DNA of 64,000 nucleotides from Pseudomonas sp. R76 (GTDB lineage Bacteria; Pseudomonadota; Gammaproteobacteria; Pseudomonadales; Pseudomonadaceae): NCBI RefSeq assembly GCF_009834565.1, contig NZ_CP019428.1, positions 2,790,001 to 2,854,000 of the forward strand, read 5' to 3'. Shown piece by piece: positions 26,048 to 35,293 of this stretch (position 1 is its first letter; each line of letters starts with the position of its first letter). The notes under the pieces were generated by a model. It saw only the letters and a program-made list of their open reading frames with translations, ran no database searches and was not told where the DNA came from. The position numbers and the translations under genes were made by a program.

Positions 26048-28303
26048 ATGTACAAAGACCTGAAGTTCCCTGTTCTGATCGTACATCGCGACATCAAGGC
26101 CGACACCGTTGCCGGTGACCGGGTTCGAGGCATCGCCCAAGAGCTGGAACAAGAGGGCTTCAGTATTTTTTCCGCCGTGGACTACGCCGAAGGCCGGCTG
26201 GTGGCTTCTACCCATCACGGCCTGGCGTGCATGCTGATCGCCGCCGAAGGCGCCGGCGAAAACACCCACTTGCTGCAAAACATGGTCGAGCTGATTCGAC
26301 TGGCGCGGGTGAGGGCGCCCAACCTGCCGATCTTTGCCCTGGGTGAGCAAGTCACCCTGGAAAATGCACCGGCCGATGCCATGAGCGAGCTCAACCAACT
26401 GCGCGGCATTCTGTACCTGTTCGAAGACACCGTGCCGTTCCTGGCCCGACAAGTCGCGCGCGCGGCACGCAGTTACCTGGATGGCTTGTTGCCGCCATTC
26501 TTCAAGGCCTTGGTGCAACACACCGCCGACTCCAATTACTCCTGGCACACGCCCGGCCATGGCGGCGGCGTGGCTTATCGAAAAAGTCCGGTAGGGCAGG
26601 CGTTTCATCAGTTCTTCGGTGAAAACACGCTGCGTTCGGATTTGTCCGTTTCAGTGCCGGAACTCGGCTCGCTGCTTGATCACACCGGGCCCTTGGCGGA
26701 AGCCGAGGCCCGCGCCGCGCGCAACTTTGGCGCTGATCACACGTTCTTTGTGATCAATGGCACCTCGACGGCCAATAAAATCGTCTGGCATTCCATGGTC
26801 GGCCGTGACGACCTGGTGCTGGTGGACCGCAACTGCCACAAGTCGGTGTTGCACTCGATCATCATGACCGGCGCGATCCCGTTGTACCTGTGCCCGGAGC
26901 GCAACGAACTGGGGATAATCGGCCCGATTCCCCTGAGCGAATTCAGCCCCGAATCGATCCACGCCAAGATCGAAGCGAGCCCATTGACCCGTGGCCGGCC
27001 ACCCAAAGTAAAGATGGCGGTGGTCACCAACTCCACCTACGACGGCCTGTGCTACAACGCCGAGCTGATCAAGCAGCAACTGGGCAACAGTGTCGAGGTG
27101 TTGCACTTCGACGAAGCCTGGTACGCCTACGCGGCCTTTCACGAGTTCTTCGCCGGGCGTTATGGCATGGGCACCTCGCGTACCCCCGACAGCCCGCTGG
27201 TGTTCACCACGCACTCGACCCACAAACTGCTGGCGGCCTTCAGCCAGGCCTCGATGATTCATGTGCAGGACGGCGGTGCGCGGCAACTGGACCGTGACCG
27301 TTTCAATGAAGCGTTCATGATGCATATCTCCACCTCGCCGCAATACAGCATCATCGCTTCACTGGACGTGGCCTCGGCGATGATGGAAGGCCCGGCCGGG
27401 CGCTCGTTGTTGCAGGAGATGTTTGACGAGGCCTTGAGCTTTCGCCGGGCGCTGGCGAATTTGCGCCAGCACATTGCCGCTGAGGATTGGTGGTTCACTA
27501 TCTGGCAACCGCCTACGGTGGCCGGCATCGACCGAGTGGCCACGGCGGACTGGTTGCTGCACCCGCAAGATGACTGGCACGGCTTTGGCGAAGTGGCCGA
27601 AGACTACGTGCTGCTCGACCCGATCAAAGTCACGCTGGTAATGCCCGGCCTTAACGCCGGAGGGGCGTTGAGCGATTGCGGGATTCCCGCTGCGGTGGTC
27701 AGTAAATTCCTTTGGGAGCGTGGGCTGGTGGTGGAAAAGACCGGGCTGTATTCCTTCCTCGTGTTGTTTTCCATGGGCATTACCAAGGGCAAATGGAGTA
27801 CCTTGCTCACCGAATTGCTGGAGTTCAAACGCAACTACGACGCCAATGTGAGCCTGGCCAGTTGCTTGCCCTCGGTGTTCAAGCAAGGCCCGACGCGTTA
27901 TCAAGGCCTGGGTTTGCGCGACCTGTGCGATCAGTTGCATAGCTGTTACCGTAGCAACGCCACCGCCAAACACCTCAAACGGATGTACACGGTGTTGCCG
28001 GAAATCGCGATGAAGCCGGCCGACGCCTATGACCAACTGGTGAGGGGCGAAGTCGAGGCCGTCTCCATCGATGCTTTGCCAGGGCGCGTCGCCGCCGTGA
28101 TGCTGGTGCCTTATCCGCCCGGCATTCCGTTGATCATGCCGGGCGAGCGCTTTACCGAGTCAACGCGTTCGATCATCGATTACCTGGCCTTTGCCCGGAC
28201 GTTCGATAGCAGTTTTCCCGGTTTTGTCGCCGATGTTCATGGGTTGCAACACGAAGATGACGGCAATGGTCGTTGTTACACCGTCGATTGCATCAAAGGG
28301 TAA
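26048..28303 (+). CDS. ldcA: Lysine/arginine/ornithine decarboxylase (LdcA-like, PLP-dependent)
   Basis: Decarboxylates a basic amino acid to a diamine. The 751-residue product has the three expected parts: an N-terminal response-regulator-like wing (about 1-130), the PLP core and a C-terminal domain. Core motifs are WHTPGHGGGVAYRKSPVG, VINGTSTANKIVWHSM, HFDEAWYAYAAFHEF and FTTHSTHKLLAAFSQASMIH, where the Lys at about 392 forms the Schiff base. The equivalent P. aeruginosa gene at this syntenic position (ldcA) makes cadaverine from lysine, so lysine is the best guess; arginine cannot be excluded. The acetyltransferase gene follows after 3 bases, so they form an operon. Confidence 0.9.
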   Translation: MYKDLKFPVLIVHRDIKADTVAGDRVRGIAQELEQEGFSIFSAVDYAEGRLVASTHHGLACMLIAAEGAGENTHLLQNMVELIRLARVRAPNLPIFALGEQVTLENAPADAMSELNQLRGILYLFEDTVPFLARQVARAARSYLDGLLPPFFKALVQHTADSNYSWHTPGHGGGVAYRKSPVGQAFHQFFGENTLRSDLSVSVPELGSLLDHTGPLAEAEARAARNFGADHTFFVINGTSTANKIVWHSMVGRDDLVLVDRNCHKSVLHSIIMTGAIPLYLCPERNELGIIGPIPLSEFSPESIHAKIEASPLTRGRPPKVKMAVVTNSTYDGLCYNAELIKQQLGNSVEVLHFDEAWYAYAAFHEFFAGRYGMGTSRTPDSPLVFTTHSTHKLLAAFSQASMIHVQDGGARQLDRDRFNEAFMMHISTSPQYSIIASLDVASAMMEGPAGRSLLQEMFDEALSFRRALANLRQHIAAEDWWFTIWQPPTVAGIDRVATADWLLHPQDDWHGFGEVAEDYVLLDPIKVTLVMPGLNAGGALSDCGIPAAVVSKFLWERGLVVEKTGLYSFLVLFSMGITKGKWSTLLTELLEFKRNYDANVSLASCLPSVFKQGPTRYQGLGLRDLCDQLHSCYRSNATAKHLKRMYTVLPEIAMKPADAYDQLVRGEVEAVSIDALPGRVAAVMLVPYPPGIPLIMPGERFTESTRSIIDYLAFARTFDSSFPGFVADVHGLQHEDDGNGRCYTVDCIKG

Positions 28304-28306
28304 AGG

Positions 28307-28894
28307 ATGTTTATGCAAGCTGTAATGAACCCGAAGTACCCGGGGCTCAGTGTGCGGGTCGCCGACGAAGGTTTTGATGCCTACGTGTGGGGCAATGATT
28401 TCAGCTTTGAGGTCAGTGCCTACGGCGTGCCGGAGATGGGCAAGCGCGTCGACCAGTGGGTGGTCGAGCGCATCGTGCCGTACCGCAAGTGTTATGGAAT
28501 CGACCCGGAAGAGTTCGCGAGTTTTCGCGATGCAGCCGACAGCGCAATCTTCATGGCATACCTGGATGACCGTGCGGTGGGGCATATTGTGGTCAGCACC
28601 AATTGGAACGGTTTTGCCCACGTTGATGAACTGGCGGTGGCCTTGCCTGCGCGGCGCCATGGTGTGGCCAAGGCATTGCTGGATGTGGCGCAGTTCTGGA
28701 GCCGCAAGAAAAATTTGCCGGGCATGATGCTCGAAACCCAGAACAACAACCTCGGTGCCTGCCGGCTATATGAGCGCTGCGGTTATGTGATGGGCGGGAT
28801 CGACCACTTGCGGTATCGCGGTATTGACCCGCAAACCCGCGAAGTGGCGATCTTCTGGTATCGGTTGTTCAAAACCGAGCTGAGTGCGGCCTGA
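28307..28894 (+). CDS. GNAT family N-acetyltransferase
   Basis: An acetyl-CoA-dependent N-acetyltransferase of 195 residues. The acetyl-CoA segment VDELAVALPARRHGVAKALLDVAQFWSRKK (motif A) and MMLETQNNNLGACRLYERCGYVMGGIDHLRYRGI (motif B) resemble the streptothricin acetyltransferase subgroup. It starts 3 bases after the decarboxylase stop. Acetylation of the diamine product, or of an amine antibiotic, are both plausible; the sequence does not decide between them. The operon link favours a polyamine or amino-acid related amine. Confidence 0.85.
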   Translation: MFMQAVMNPKYPGLSVRVADEGFDAYVWGNDFSFEVSAYGVPEMGKRVDQWVVERIVPYRKCYGIDPEEFASFRDAADSAIFMAYLDDRAVGHIVVSTNWNGFAHVDELAVALPARRHGVAKALLDVAQFWSRKKNLPGMMLETQNNNLGACRLYERCGYVMGGIDHLRYRGIDPQTREVAIFWYRLFKTELSAA

Positions 28895-28945
28895 ACGCGG
28901 CGCATGGGTAACGTTTCAAGCCGCGCCGGGAGGCTGCCAGTGAGT

Positions 28946-31900
28946 TTATGTAACGGCCCAGGAGTGTTCCGCGCCGACGTGAACTTTTAGCTGTTCATTG
29001 AACTGGCGGTAGTGCGTTTTGTTCTCCCGCACCGTCTCTGGGAGCCCGGCGGGCTCCGTTACGCCCTTGTCCGAATAATACTTGCGAGCGTTTTTTTCCA
29101 CGTTGTAGCGCTCACCGCCAAAACTGCCTTCTATGCTGAGACCTTCGAAGCCTGCCTCGTAAATCTCAGGTCGCCTGGCTTTTAATACGTCGTTAAACAT
29201 GGTCGGGCCTACCGCTTCAAAAATCTCGCCTTCATAGGTCAAAAAGTCATCGTCGTATTTGAGCGCGCCGTTTTCGTCTCGAGCGATGGTTGGTCGATTA
29301 GCCTCAAAGTAGGGTCTTTTTTCGGCGAAACGGCGATTTTGTTCGGCGATCATTTGAGTGACGACCGGGTTGTCCGCCTGGGTTGCGAAGTTGCTTGTAT
29401 TGAAAAAAGGTTTGTTGCCGGTGACTTTATGGCGGACCGGATGGCCGATCAGGATGTCCGAGTCGCCGGCGTTCAGGCCTGCCGCGCCGACAGATCCCGT
29501 GATCACGTCATCGGTGTCGAGGTAGATGCCGCCGTATTTATTCATCAATGGGTAGCGCGCCACGTCAGAGGCGGCGGCGAGGTTCTGGCCCTGACCCCTG
29601 CGGAAATATGAATACATCTCGGTGGTGTTCAAAGACTGGAAAAAGCTGTCTTCGTGCAGGTTCCTGACCGTCACGCCGGGGGCGTCTTTTTCCAGCTTGA
29701 GCTTAATGGTTCGGAACAGCTCCGGCGTGTCTGCGTCGACGTGCACAATGGATCTGAACCCCGGCATTTTCTCGGCGTTTTTGCTGATATTGCTCACCAG
29801 CTTGTCCGGTATCTCGCCGCCTGCCCAGAAATAGTGAATGTCTTTTGGCAGTGGCCGGACATTTTTGGGTTTGGTCAATATGGCCGGGGCGGTGACTTCA
29901 ACGAAGCGGAATTCGTGCGCATCAATTTTTTTTGCTTTTCTCAACTCATCCAGTGTCCCCATCTGCCATGTGTTCTTCGCACTTCTCCAGAAATACAATT
30001 TGTTGCGGGCTTCGTAGCTCCACTCACCCACTTGCGTATCGAATTTGGCGATATGGTTTTCGCCTCTGTAGTTGATGCAGTAGGGGTAAGAAGATCCCGG
30101 CCTGAGTTGTACGTCATCTACCGGCACCACGTAGGTACTGTCGTCGAGTTTCCAGGCAGGCGGAGCGCCGCCCCCGATTAAGCGGTGGGCAGTGGCTGAA
30201 AGCTCCCAACCATGGCTGCCCAGGTCTCTGACGACAAGGTCGGGTTGTTTTGCATTAGGGTGTTGGATGACACGCTGGCCGTCCTTGAGTGTGGACTGAT
30301 AGAGCCTGCCGTCGATTTTTATATAGTTTTTGTTGCCCGGGCCCACGTAAACATTGGCCTCCAAGCCTTTCACCTGTAGCAGGTCAGGCGAGAGATCGAC
30401 CGCATAGTCCCGCAGCGCGGGCGGGTTGAGCACTTTGAGTCCATCGGCGGTCGCCACTATGCGGGGCTTGAATTCTTTTAGTAGCGGCCCATAGGACGAC
30501 CCCTTGGCCACGTCATAGTCGTACCAGTTGCCGTTGCGAAATGCGGCGCCGGTTTCCTCGACGCGATCCAGTGCTTTGTAGGTGCCGACGGCAACCAGGC
30601 CGTGCTGTTTGCCCGCCTCTTTGAGCACGTCGTAGCTGCCGCTGGCGCCCTTTAGAGTATTGACCGCTGAGCGCCCCCTGGACCAGATGAAGCGGCTGGC
30701 GCCTCCGAGCAGGTCGCCGGCGCCACCCAGCGGGTTGAGTGCTTCGATCACGGCACCGCCGAGGAACCTTGCGGCTTTCGAGGCGGCGTTGAGACTGGTC
30801 ACGCCCTTGGCAAATACCTTGCCTGCCTGGGCAGCCTTGCCCACGCCCAATGTCACCAGGCCGACCACGTCAAGACCAAGGTCAAACAAGCCATCGGCGA
30901 TTTTGCCTTGGCTGAAATTGACAATCGCTGACCTGAAGGGAATCAGGTTGAGGAAAAAATTGCCGATAGCATCGTCGGCCGCCGCGCTTTTGTCGTAGGC
31001 GTTCATGCCTTTGGCATAGTCGAGCAGGTCGTCATTGTTCAAGTCGAGGGAATGCGTGAATACCCTGGCGATGTAGTCTGTGCGGGCAGAGTCAAACACT
31101 TGAGGATTTTGCGAAGTTGTCGGTTTTTCCGTGCCCAGTTTGGCGTGCTCGTTCTCGAATGGGTTGAACCGGACCGTTCGATACAGCTTGCTGCCATCTC
31201 TTCTTTCGAGTTTGTCGTAGGGCGCAGAGTACGTGTCTGCCAGGAAGTTTTTTTTGGTAATCGTGCCGTCGCTGGTATTAATGCAATACACGTTGACTTG
31301 CCCGTCTCGCGTGGTTTTTACATCCAGCGTATGGCCTCGTTTGGTCAGCGTCTTTGTCCAGAAGTCGGTGGCTATTTTGTATTCATTGGTGTGGAAAAAA
31401 TCGAGCTGGCCATACGCGAAGTTCAGCTTGTCCTCGGGCGGCAAGTTCGACGTCAGGTACTTGGTCAGGCCTGTGTGACCCTTTTTCTGTGCCTCGATAG
31501 CCGAGGCGTAGCGTGTGGCAAATTCGTCGGCGACGGTGAGTGCGCCGCTTGCGGATTTTTCGCAAAACGCCGTGATGGGGATCCGCTTGTCATCGGTGAC
31601 CCAATGTTCCTTGTCCTCATGTTTGACCTTGTCGCCCTGCGTGACGATATCCAGCATTGACAGCGCCCCGGACAAGCGGCCGGGCCGCCCCGGATTCAAA
31701 TGGGCTTTCAGGATGTTGCGGGCCTTGAAGACACTGTCCGCAACCCCCGGGAACTCTTTTCTGAGCAGCGCCAGGCCCATCGCTTCCCGGCTGGGAATAG
31801 CCGTTGCCAGCGCTGTGGAGGTGGCTTGCAAGGCACTTTGCTGGGCATTGAACGCGGTTTGTACGGCCTGCATTTCAGTCTGTGTGGGCGCGGTGTCGCC

Positions 31901-33133
31901 GGCACTCAGCAGGCCATGCACGACTCCCCAATTACGCAAGGCTTCGTGCTGGATACGCTGGGAGAGCACTGCGTCGACGTCGAGGCCCTCGGCGGCGGCG
32001 AGCACCTCGCTGTAGCTCATGGTGAGTGCGCGCCCTGGCGACTGGGCCTCCAGCTTGGCCACCGCGATTGCCAACTGGGTCCAGGGGATACTGCCGTAGG
32101 TCACATTGGGCGGGATGTCCTTGACCCGGTATTCAGGCGCGACGCGTGCCAGCAACAGGCGAGCGGCGAAGTCGGCCGATTGGGCGCTGGCTCGCCCTTG
32201 CGCCACCAGATGGCGGCTCAGGCCGTCGATCACCGCTGTGGCAGGCTTGTTCCAATACTGGCGCTGCCCGAGGTCAAAGCCGGCGACGCTGTTACGCGCC
32301 GGGCTGTTCAGGGCTTCCGGGTCCAGGCCCAGGTGGATGGCCGCCAACAAGTAGTCATTGCTGCTGGCATCCGTGGCGATGCCGCCCAACTCGGTCTGGA
32401 TAGCTTGCCCCAATGCCTGGGCCTTGGCCGAACCCAGCAGCGTTTCCATCGCCGAGCCGGGGTATTTGAAGTCATCGCTCGACAGGTTGGCGGCTGACAA
32501 CAGATAGCCCAGCACGCCTTTTTGTTTGTCGGCCAATGGCAGCCCGGGCACGCTCGAATCGGGGGCGCTGAGCAGGTCGATGAGGCGTTGTTGGTGCTGC
32601 GTTGCCAGCGGCGTTGGCCAGGACAGTGCCCCGCTGAAGTTGCCCAGGGGATGGGTGTGCACCTGCTGGATAGCACGCTGGTACAGCGCGAGCAACGCGT
32701 CCAGAGTCTTGGGTACGCTCAAGCCACTGCCGCTGAGATAGGTGTGTAGCGTGACGACGGTCGTGGGCGTCAGGTTGTGTTTCTGGTAGTAGGTGGAGAG
32801 TTCACAGACCGGCAATGAAAGGCTGTTCAGTTGGGCTGCCAGTTGTGTCTCAAGCCGGCTTTGCTGTTCGCTGGACAACTCACCGGGAAAGGCCTTGGTC
32901 AGTTCTTCGAGCATCGGTCGCAGTTTTGCTGCCAGTTCCGTCCAGTTGCAGTGTTGCGCGTAGGCTTTTTTCAGGGCTGCCGGGTTGTCGAGTGCGTCAG
33001 GGCTTGTGTCGTTGGCCGCGACCCTCGGCGACGAGGCGTGGAGGGCGTTCGTCCCATGGGTGGTGGGTGTTGGGTTTTGTGTGGCCACACCGGTGGGAGA
33101 CAGCTTTGCAGCCGCAGGGTGGATGGCATTCAT
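28946..33133 (-). CDS. Large toxin/effector candidate with C-terminal TcdA/TcdB-type glycosyltransferase domain
   Basis: A 1395-residue protein. The first 50 residues are rich in Ala, Thr, Pro, Ser and Asn with no signal peptide or lipobox, as in proteins delivered by specialised secretion. A long alpha-helical region follows. Around 730-800 there is an amphipathic to hydrophobic stretch (SAIVNFSQGKIADGLFDLGLDVVGLVTLGVGKAAQAG). The C-terminal domain starts near 1093 (RPLPKDIHYFWAGGEIPDKL). It contains LAAASDVARYPLMNKYGGIYLDTDDV, with the nucleotide-sugar Asp at about 1190 and the DxD metal motif D1206-T-D1208. This is the signature of the TcdA/TcdB (GT44-like) and Gly_transf_sug families, which glycosylate host proteins. 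ATG 33133 has AAGGAG upstream. Target and secretion route are unknown; a LysR gene lies upstream on the same strand. Confidence 0.8.
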   Translation of the reverse strand: MNAIHPAAAKLSPTGVATQNPTPTTHGTNALHASSPRVAANDTSPDALDNPAALKKAYAQHCNWTELAAKLRPMLEELTKAFPGELSSEQQSRLETQLAAQLNSLSLPVCELSTYYQKHNLTPTTVVTLHTYLSGSGLSVPKTLDALLALYQRAIQQVHTHPLGNFSGALSWPTPLATQHQQRLIDLLSAPDSSVPGLPLADKQKGVLGYLLSAANLSSDDFKYPGSAMETLLGSAKAQALGQAIQTELGGIATDASSNDYLLAAIHLGLDPEALNSPARNSVAGFDLGQRQYWNKPATAVIDGLSRHLVAQGRASAQSADFAARLLLARVAPEYRVKDIPPNVTYGSIPWTQLAIAVAKLEAQSPGRALTMSYSEVLAAAEGLDVDAVLSQRIQHEALRNWGVVHGLLSAGDTAPTQTEMQAVQTAFNAQQSALQATSTALATAIPSREAMGLALLRKEFPGVADSVFKARNILKAHLNPGRPGRLSGALSMLDIVTQGDKVKHEDKEHWVTDDKRIPITAFCEKSASGALTVADEFATRYASAIEAQKKGHTGLTKYLTSNLPPEDKLNFAYGQLDFFHTNEYKIATDFWTKTLTKRGHTLDVKTTRDGQVNVYCINTSDGTITKKNFLADTYSAPYDKLERRDGSKLYRTVRFNPFENEHAKLGTEKPTTSQNPQVFDSARTDYIARVFTHSLDLNNDDLLDYAKGMNAYDKSAAADDAIGNFFLNLIPFRSAIVNFSQGKIADGLFDLGLDVVGLVTLGVGKAAQAGKVFAKGVTSLNAASKAARFLGGAVIEALNPLGGAGDLLGGASRFIWSRGRSAVNTLKGASGSYDVLKEAGKQHGLVAVGTYKALDRVEETGAAFRNGNWYDYDVAKGSSYGPLLKEFKPRIVATADGLKVLNPPALRDYAVDLSPDLLQVKGLEANVYVGPGNKNYIKIDGRLYQSTLKDGQRVIQHPNAKQPDLVVRDLGSHGWELSATAHRLIGGGAPPAWKLDDSTYVVPVDDVQLRPGSSYPYCINYRGENHIAKFDTQVGEWSYEARNKLYFWRSAKNTWQMGTLDELRKAKKIDAHEFRFVEVTAPAILTKPKNVRPLPKDIHYFWAGGEIPDKLVSNISKNAEKMPGFRSIVHVDADTPELFRTIKLKLEKDAPGVTVRNLHEDSFFQSLNTTEMYSYFRRGQGQNLAAASDVARYPLMNKYGGIYLDTDDVITGSVGAAGLNAGDSDILIGHPVRHKVTGNKPFFNTSNFATQADNPVVTQMIAEQNRRFAEKRPYFEANRPTIARDENGALKYDDDFLTYEGEIFEAVGPTMFNDVLKARRPEIYEAGFEGLSIEGSFGGERYNVEKNARKYYSDKGVTEPAGLPETVRENKTHYRQFNEQLKVHVGAEHSWAVT

Positions 33134-33168
33134 AGGGAACCGCTCCTTAGTTTCAGATTCGTCCGATA

Positions 33169-33189
33169 GAAAGTGCCGTTGGCACTTTC
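33169..33189. other. Perfect hairpin in the leader of the glycosyltransferase toxin gene
   Basis: GAAAGTGCC and GGCACTTTC flank a 3-base GTT loop, 36 bases before the toxin start codon and upstream of its AAGGAG site. It could be an mRNA leader hairpin or an operator. There is no T-run, so it is not a standard terminator. Confidence 0.5.
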
Positions 33190-33272
33190 CAGCGAATGGG
33201 TGTGAAAAACTTCGGAGGGGGTTCCAAGGTGATTGTCAGGGCATGTTGCGCTAACGGGCGCCGGGGGCGCGG

Positions 33273-34190
33273 CTAAGGCCCTGGTGGGGTGTTCGAGGCG
33301 CCGCCCAGCAGGGCCTCGGCTTTGAGTGTGATTATCTCCAGCAGCGCATTCAGTGCCGGCGTGGGTTCAGCGTCCTTCAAAATCAATGCGTAAAGGATGA
33401 CCGGGATGGGCGGCGATAACGGGCAGGTATCCAGCCCGGCTTCCCGCGCGCCGGAAGCGGTGAGCGGGTCGACAATCGCCAAGCCTTCGCCAGCTTCGAC
33501 CATGCTGCGCATCATCTGGTAGGTCTGCACCCGTGTCTGCACCACCGGCAGCGGGCGCAGCGCTTGCAGCTTGGCGTCCAGCAGGCGGCTCAAGGGGTCA
33601 TGCCCTTCGAGCCCGATCATCGACTGCCCGGCGAGGTCTTGCAGTGCAATGTATTTCTGCTTGGGCTTGAGCCAGCCATGGGGCGCGAGCAATTGCAGCT
33701 TGCCCTGAGCCAATACGCTGCTTTGGATTTGCGGATGTGCCGGGTCATGCAGGCTCAGGCCCACATCGGCCTCGTGCAGCAGCAGGCTCCTGACGATCTC
33801 CTTGGTCGGCTGGCTCGACAGGTTGCACGGCGTGTCCTGGAAGCGCCGGCGCAGCGCGGCGATGCTTTGCGGCAGCAATTGATTGGCCAGCGGTGGCGTG
33901 CACAGGGCGCGCAGGGTTGGCGCGTGATGGTGCTTGAGGCGGCTGGCCAGGCGTTGCACCGGCTCCAGCGCCTCATGGAGGTGGCCGATTGCGGCCTGCA
34001 GCTCAAGCGTCTCACGTGTCGCTTGCAAACGCCCGCGCACACTGGCAAACAGCATGAAGCCCAATTGCTGCTCGGCATCCTTGAGCGTGGCGTCTACATC
34101 GCCCACGGGGAGTTGCAACCATTCGGCGGCCGTGCCGAGGTGTCCGGTCTGCAAGATGGCCTGAATCACTTCGATATGACGTAAACGCAT
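33273..34190 (-). CDS. LysR family transcriptional regulator
   Basis: A LysR-type regulator of 305 residues. The N-terminal helix-turn-helix is MRLRHIEVIQAILQTGHLGTAAEWLQLPVGDVDATLKDAEQQLGFMLFASVRGRLQATRE, slightly divergent from the consensus. The C-terminal effector domain is periplasmic-binding-protein-like (STPPLA-type block LRALCTPPLANQLLPQSIAALRRRFQD; EAGEGLAIVDPLTAS). It is similar in layout to regulators of amino-acid or opine catabolism (NocR/OccR-like). It lies 139 bases upstream of the toxin gene on the same strand; control of that gene is possible but unproven. The effector is unknown. Confidence 0.85.
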   Translation of the reverse strand: MRLRHIEVIQAILQTGHLGTAAEWLQLPVGDVDATLKDAEQQLGFMLFASVRGRLQATRETLELQAAIGHLHEALEPVQRLASRLKHHHAPTLRALCTPPLANQLLPQSIAALRRRFQDTPCNLSSQPTKEIVRSLLLHEADVGLSLHDPAHPQIQSSVLAQGKLQLLAPHGWLKPKQKYIALQDLAGQSMIGLEGHDPLSRLLDAKLQALRPLPVVQTRVQTYQMMRSMVEAGEGLAIVDPLTASGAREAGLDTCPLSPPIPVILYALILKDAEPTPALNALLEIITLKAEALLGGASNTPPGP

Positions 34191-34335
34191 CGCCGGAGTC
34201 TATGTTCAGTGCGGTGGGGTTTCAATGGCTGGGGAAAAAACAGCGCGGGTCGGCTACCGTTAAGCGTGCTCGCGACTGCAACCTGCAGGTCATACAAAGC
34301 GTGTAATAACCGACAAACCATCAGGGAGCCTCGCG

Positions 34336-34785
34336 ATGTCCGGAAAAACCGCAGTCATTGGTAGCGTGCACACCCAGCGCGGCTTTACGCGTTGGGCGGT
34401 GCTGGTGGTGTTTGTCATTATCGGGCTGCTGGCCCTGGCGGTAGGGCCACGGCTGTTCGGCAATGTGACGCAGGCGGAAATTGCCCAGGCAAAGGCCCAG
34501 GTGAGCGAATTGGGCAAGGCGCTCGAGCGGTTTCATCAGGACACCGGTCGCTACCCTCTCGATGAAGAAGGCCTGGAGGTATTGATCACGCAACCTGCCG
34601 GTGAGGCGAAATGGAAAGGGCCTTACGTCAATGAAGACTTGTTGACGGACCCTTGGGGGGTTGCCTATCAGTATCACTATCCGCCCACTCAAACCCAAAC
34701 ACCTTTTGACCTGTTCTCATTCGGCAAGGACCGCACACTGGGTGGTGTAGGGGATAACAAGGATATTACCTACGGCGACAACTGA
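34336..34785 (+). CDS. Orphan GspG-like major pseudopilin (type II secretion type)
   Basis: A pseudopilin of 149 residues. The prepilin peptidase site is QRG/FTRW after Gly16, followed by a single hydrophobic helix (WAVLVVFVIIGLLALAVGPRLFG). The C-terminal half has the GspG fold motifs YPLDEEGLEVLITQP, KGPYVNEDLLTDPWGVAYQYHYP and the calcium-loop-like SFGKDRTLGGVGDNKDI. The otherwise invariant Glu at position 5 of the mature protein is replaced by Ala (FTRWA). No other secretion or pilus genes lie in the window. GGGAG precedes the ATG. It may substitute in a remote type II system or be a decaying remnant. Confidence 0.85.
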   Translation: MSGKTAVIGSVHTQRGFTRWAVLVVFVIIGLLALAVGPRLFGNVTQAEIAQAKAQVSELGKALERFHQDTGRYPLDEEGLEVLITQPAGEAKWKGPYVNEDLLTDPWGVAYQYHYPPTQTQTPFDLFSFGKDRTLGGVGDNKDITYGDN

Positions 34786-34888
34786 TTCATCTGGCAAAAC
34801 CCGACCACCTGATTAGAATGGCTGCTCTGATCATCAACGACCAATGCCGGCTAGCCGGTACATAAAACAAAAACAGGTCTGGTCTCAT

Positions 34889-35233
34889 ATGCCTCTACCC
34901 TCGACATTCCTCGGGGTAACGGCCAAACAACTGCTGGTCTTGGCGACCGCCGGCTGCGTGGCTGCTTATCTCTTCAATAATCATGATGAACACACACCGG
35001 AAAACTTCGCGCTCGAGGCGTTTATTCGTTCTCAGGAACAGGTGGGCGAGCAAGTAGGCGCGGTGCTGGAGGTTGCGCTGGTCAGGCAGGTGGTGGCGTA
35101 TCCCGCGTACGGCACGCCGGGCTACAAGCGTTCGCTGTATGCCGTGGAAGGGGAGCGGGGGCGGTTGCTGGTGACGCTCAAGCAAGTGGACGGCGAGCAG
35201 GGCGTCGAGGTGACGCAGATGCAGCGGCCGTGA
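34889..35233 (+). CDS. Small membrane-anchored protein, Coa1-like
   Basis: A protein of 114 residues from ATG 34889. One N-terminal membrane helix (FLGVTAKQLLVLATAGCVAAYLF) precedes a soluble domain: ALEAFIRSQEQVGEQVGAVLEVALVRQVVAYPAYGTPGYKRSLYAVEGERGRLLVTLKQVDGEQGVEVTQMQ. That pattern (a hydrophobic anchor, then a Gly-containing hinge and a beta-rich accessory domain) resembles cytochrome oxidase assembly factor Coa1/Tim21-like proteins, but the resemblance is weak. It is not linked to oxidase genes here. The function should be treated as unknown. Confidence 0.65.
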   Translation: MPLPSTFLGVTAKQLLVLATAGCVAAYLFNNHDEHTPENFALEAFIRSQEQVGEQVGAVLEVALVRQVVAYPAYGTPGYKRSLYAVEGERGRLLVTLKQVDGEQGVEVTQMQRP

Positions 35234-35293
35234 TCGCCCGGCCCAGTCAATGCCGTCAATGGCCAGGACTGAGCAGGTAGATAAGGCGAGTTA

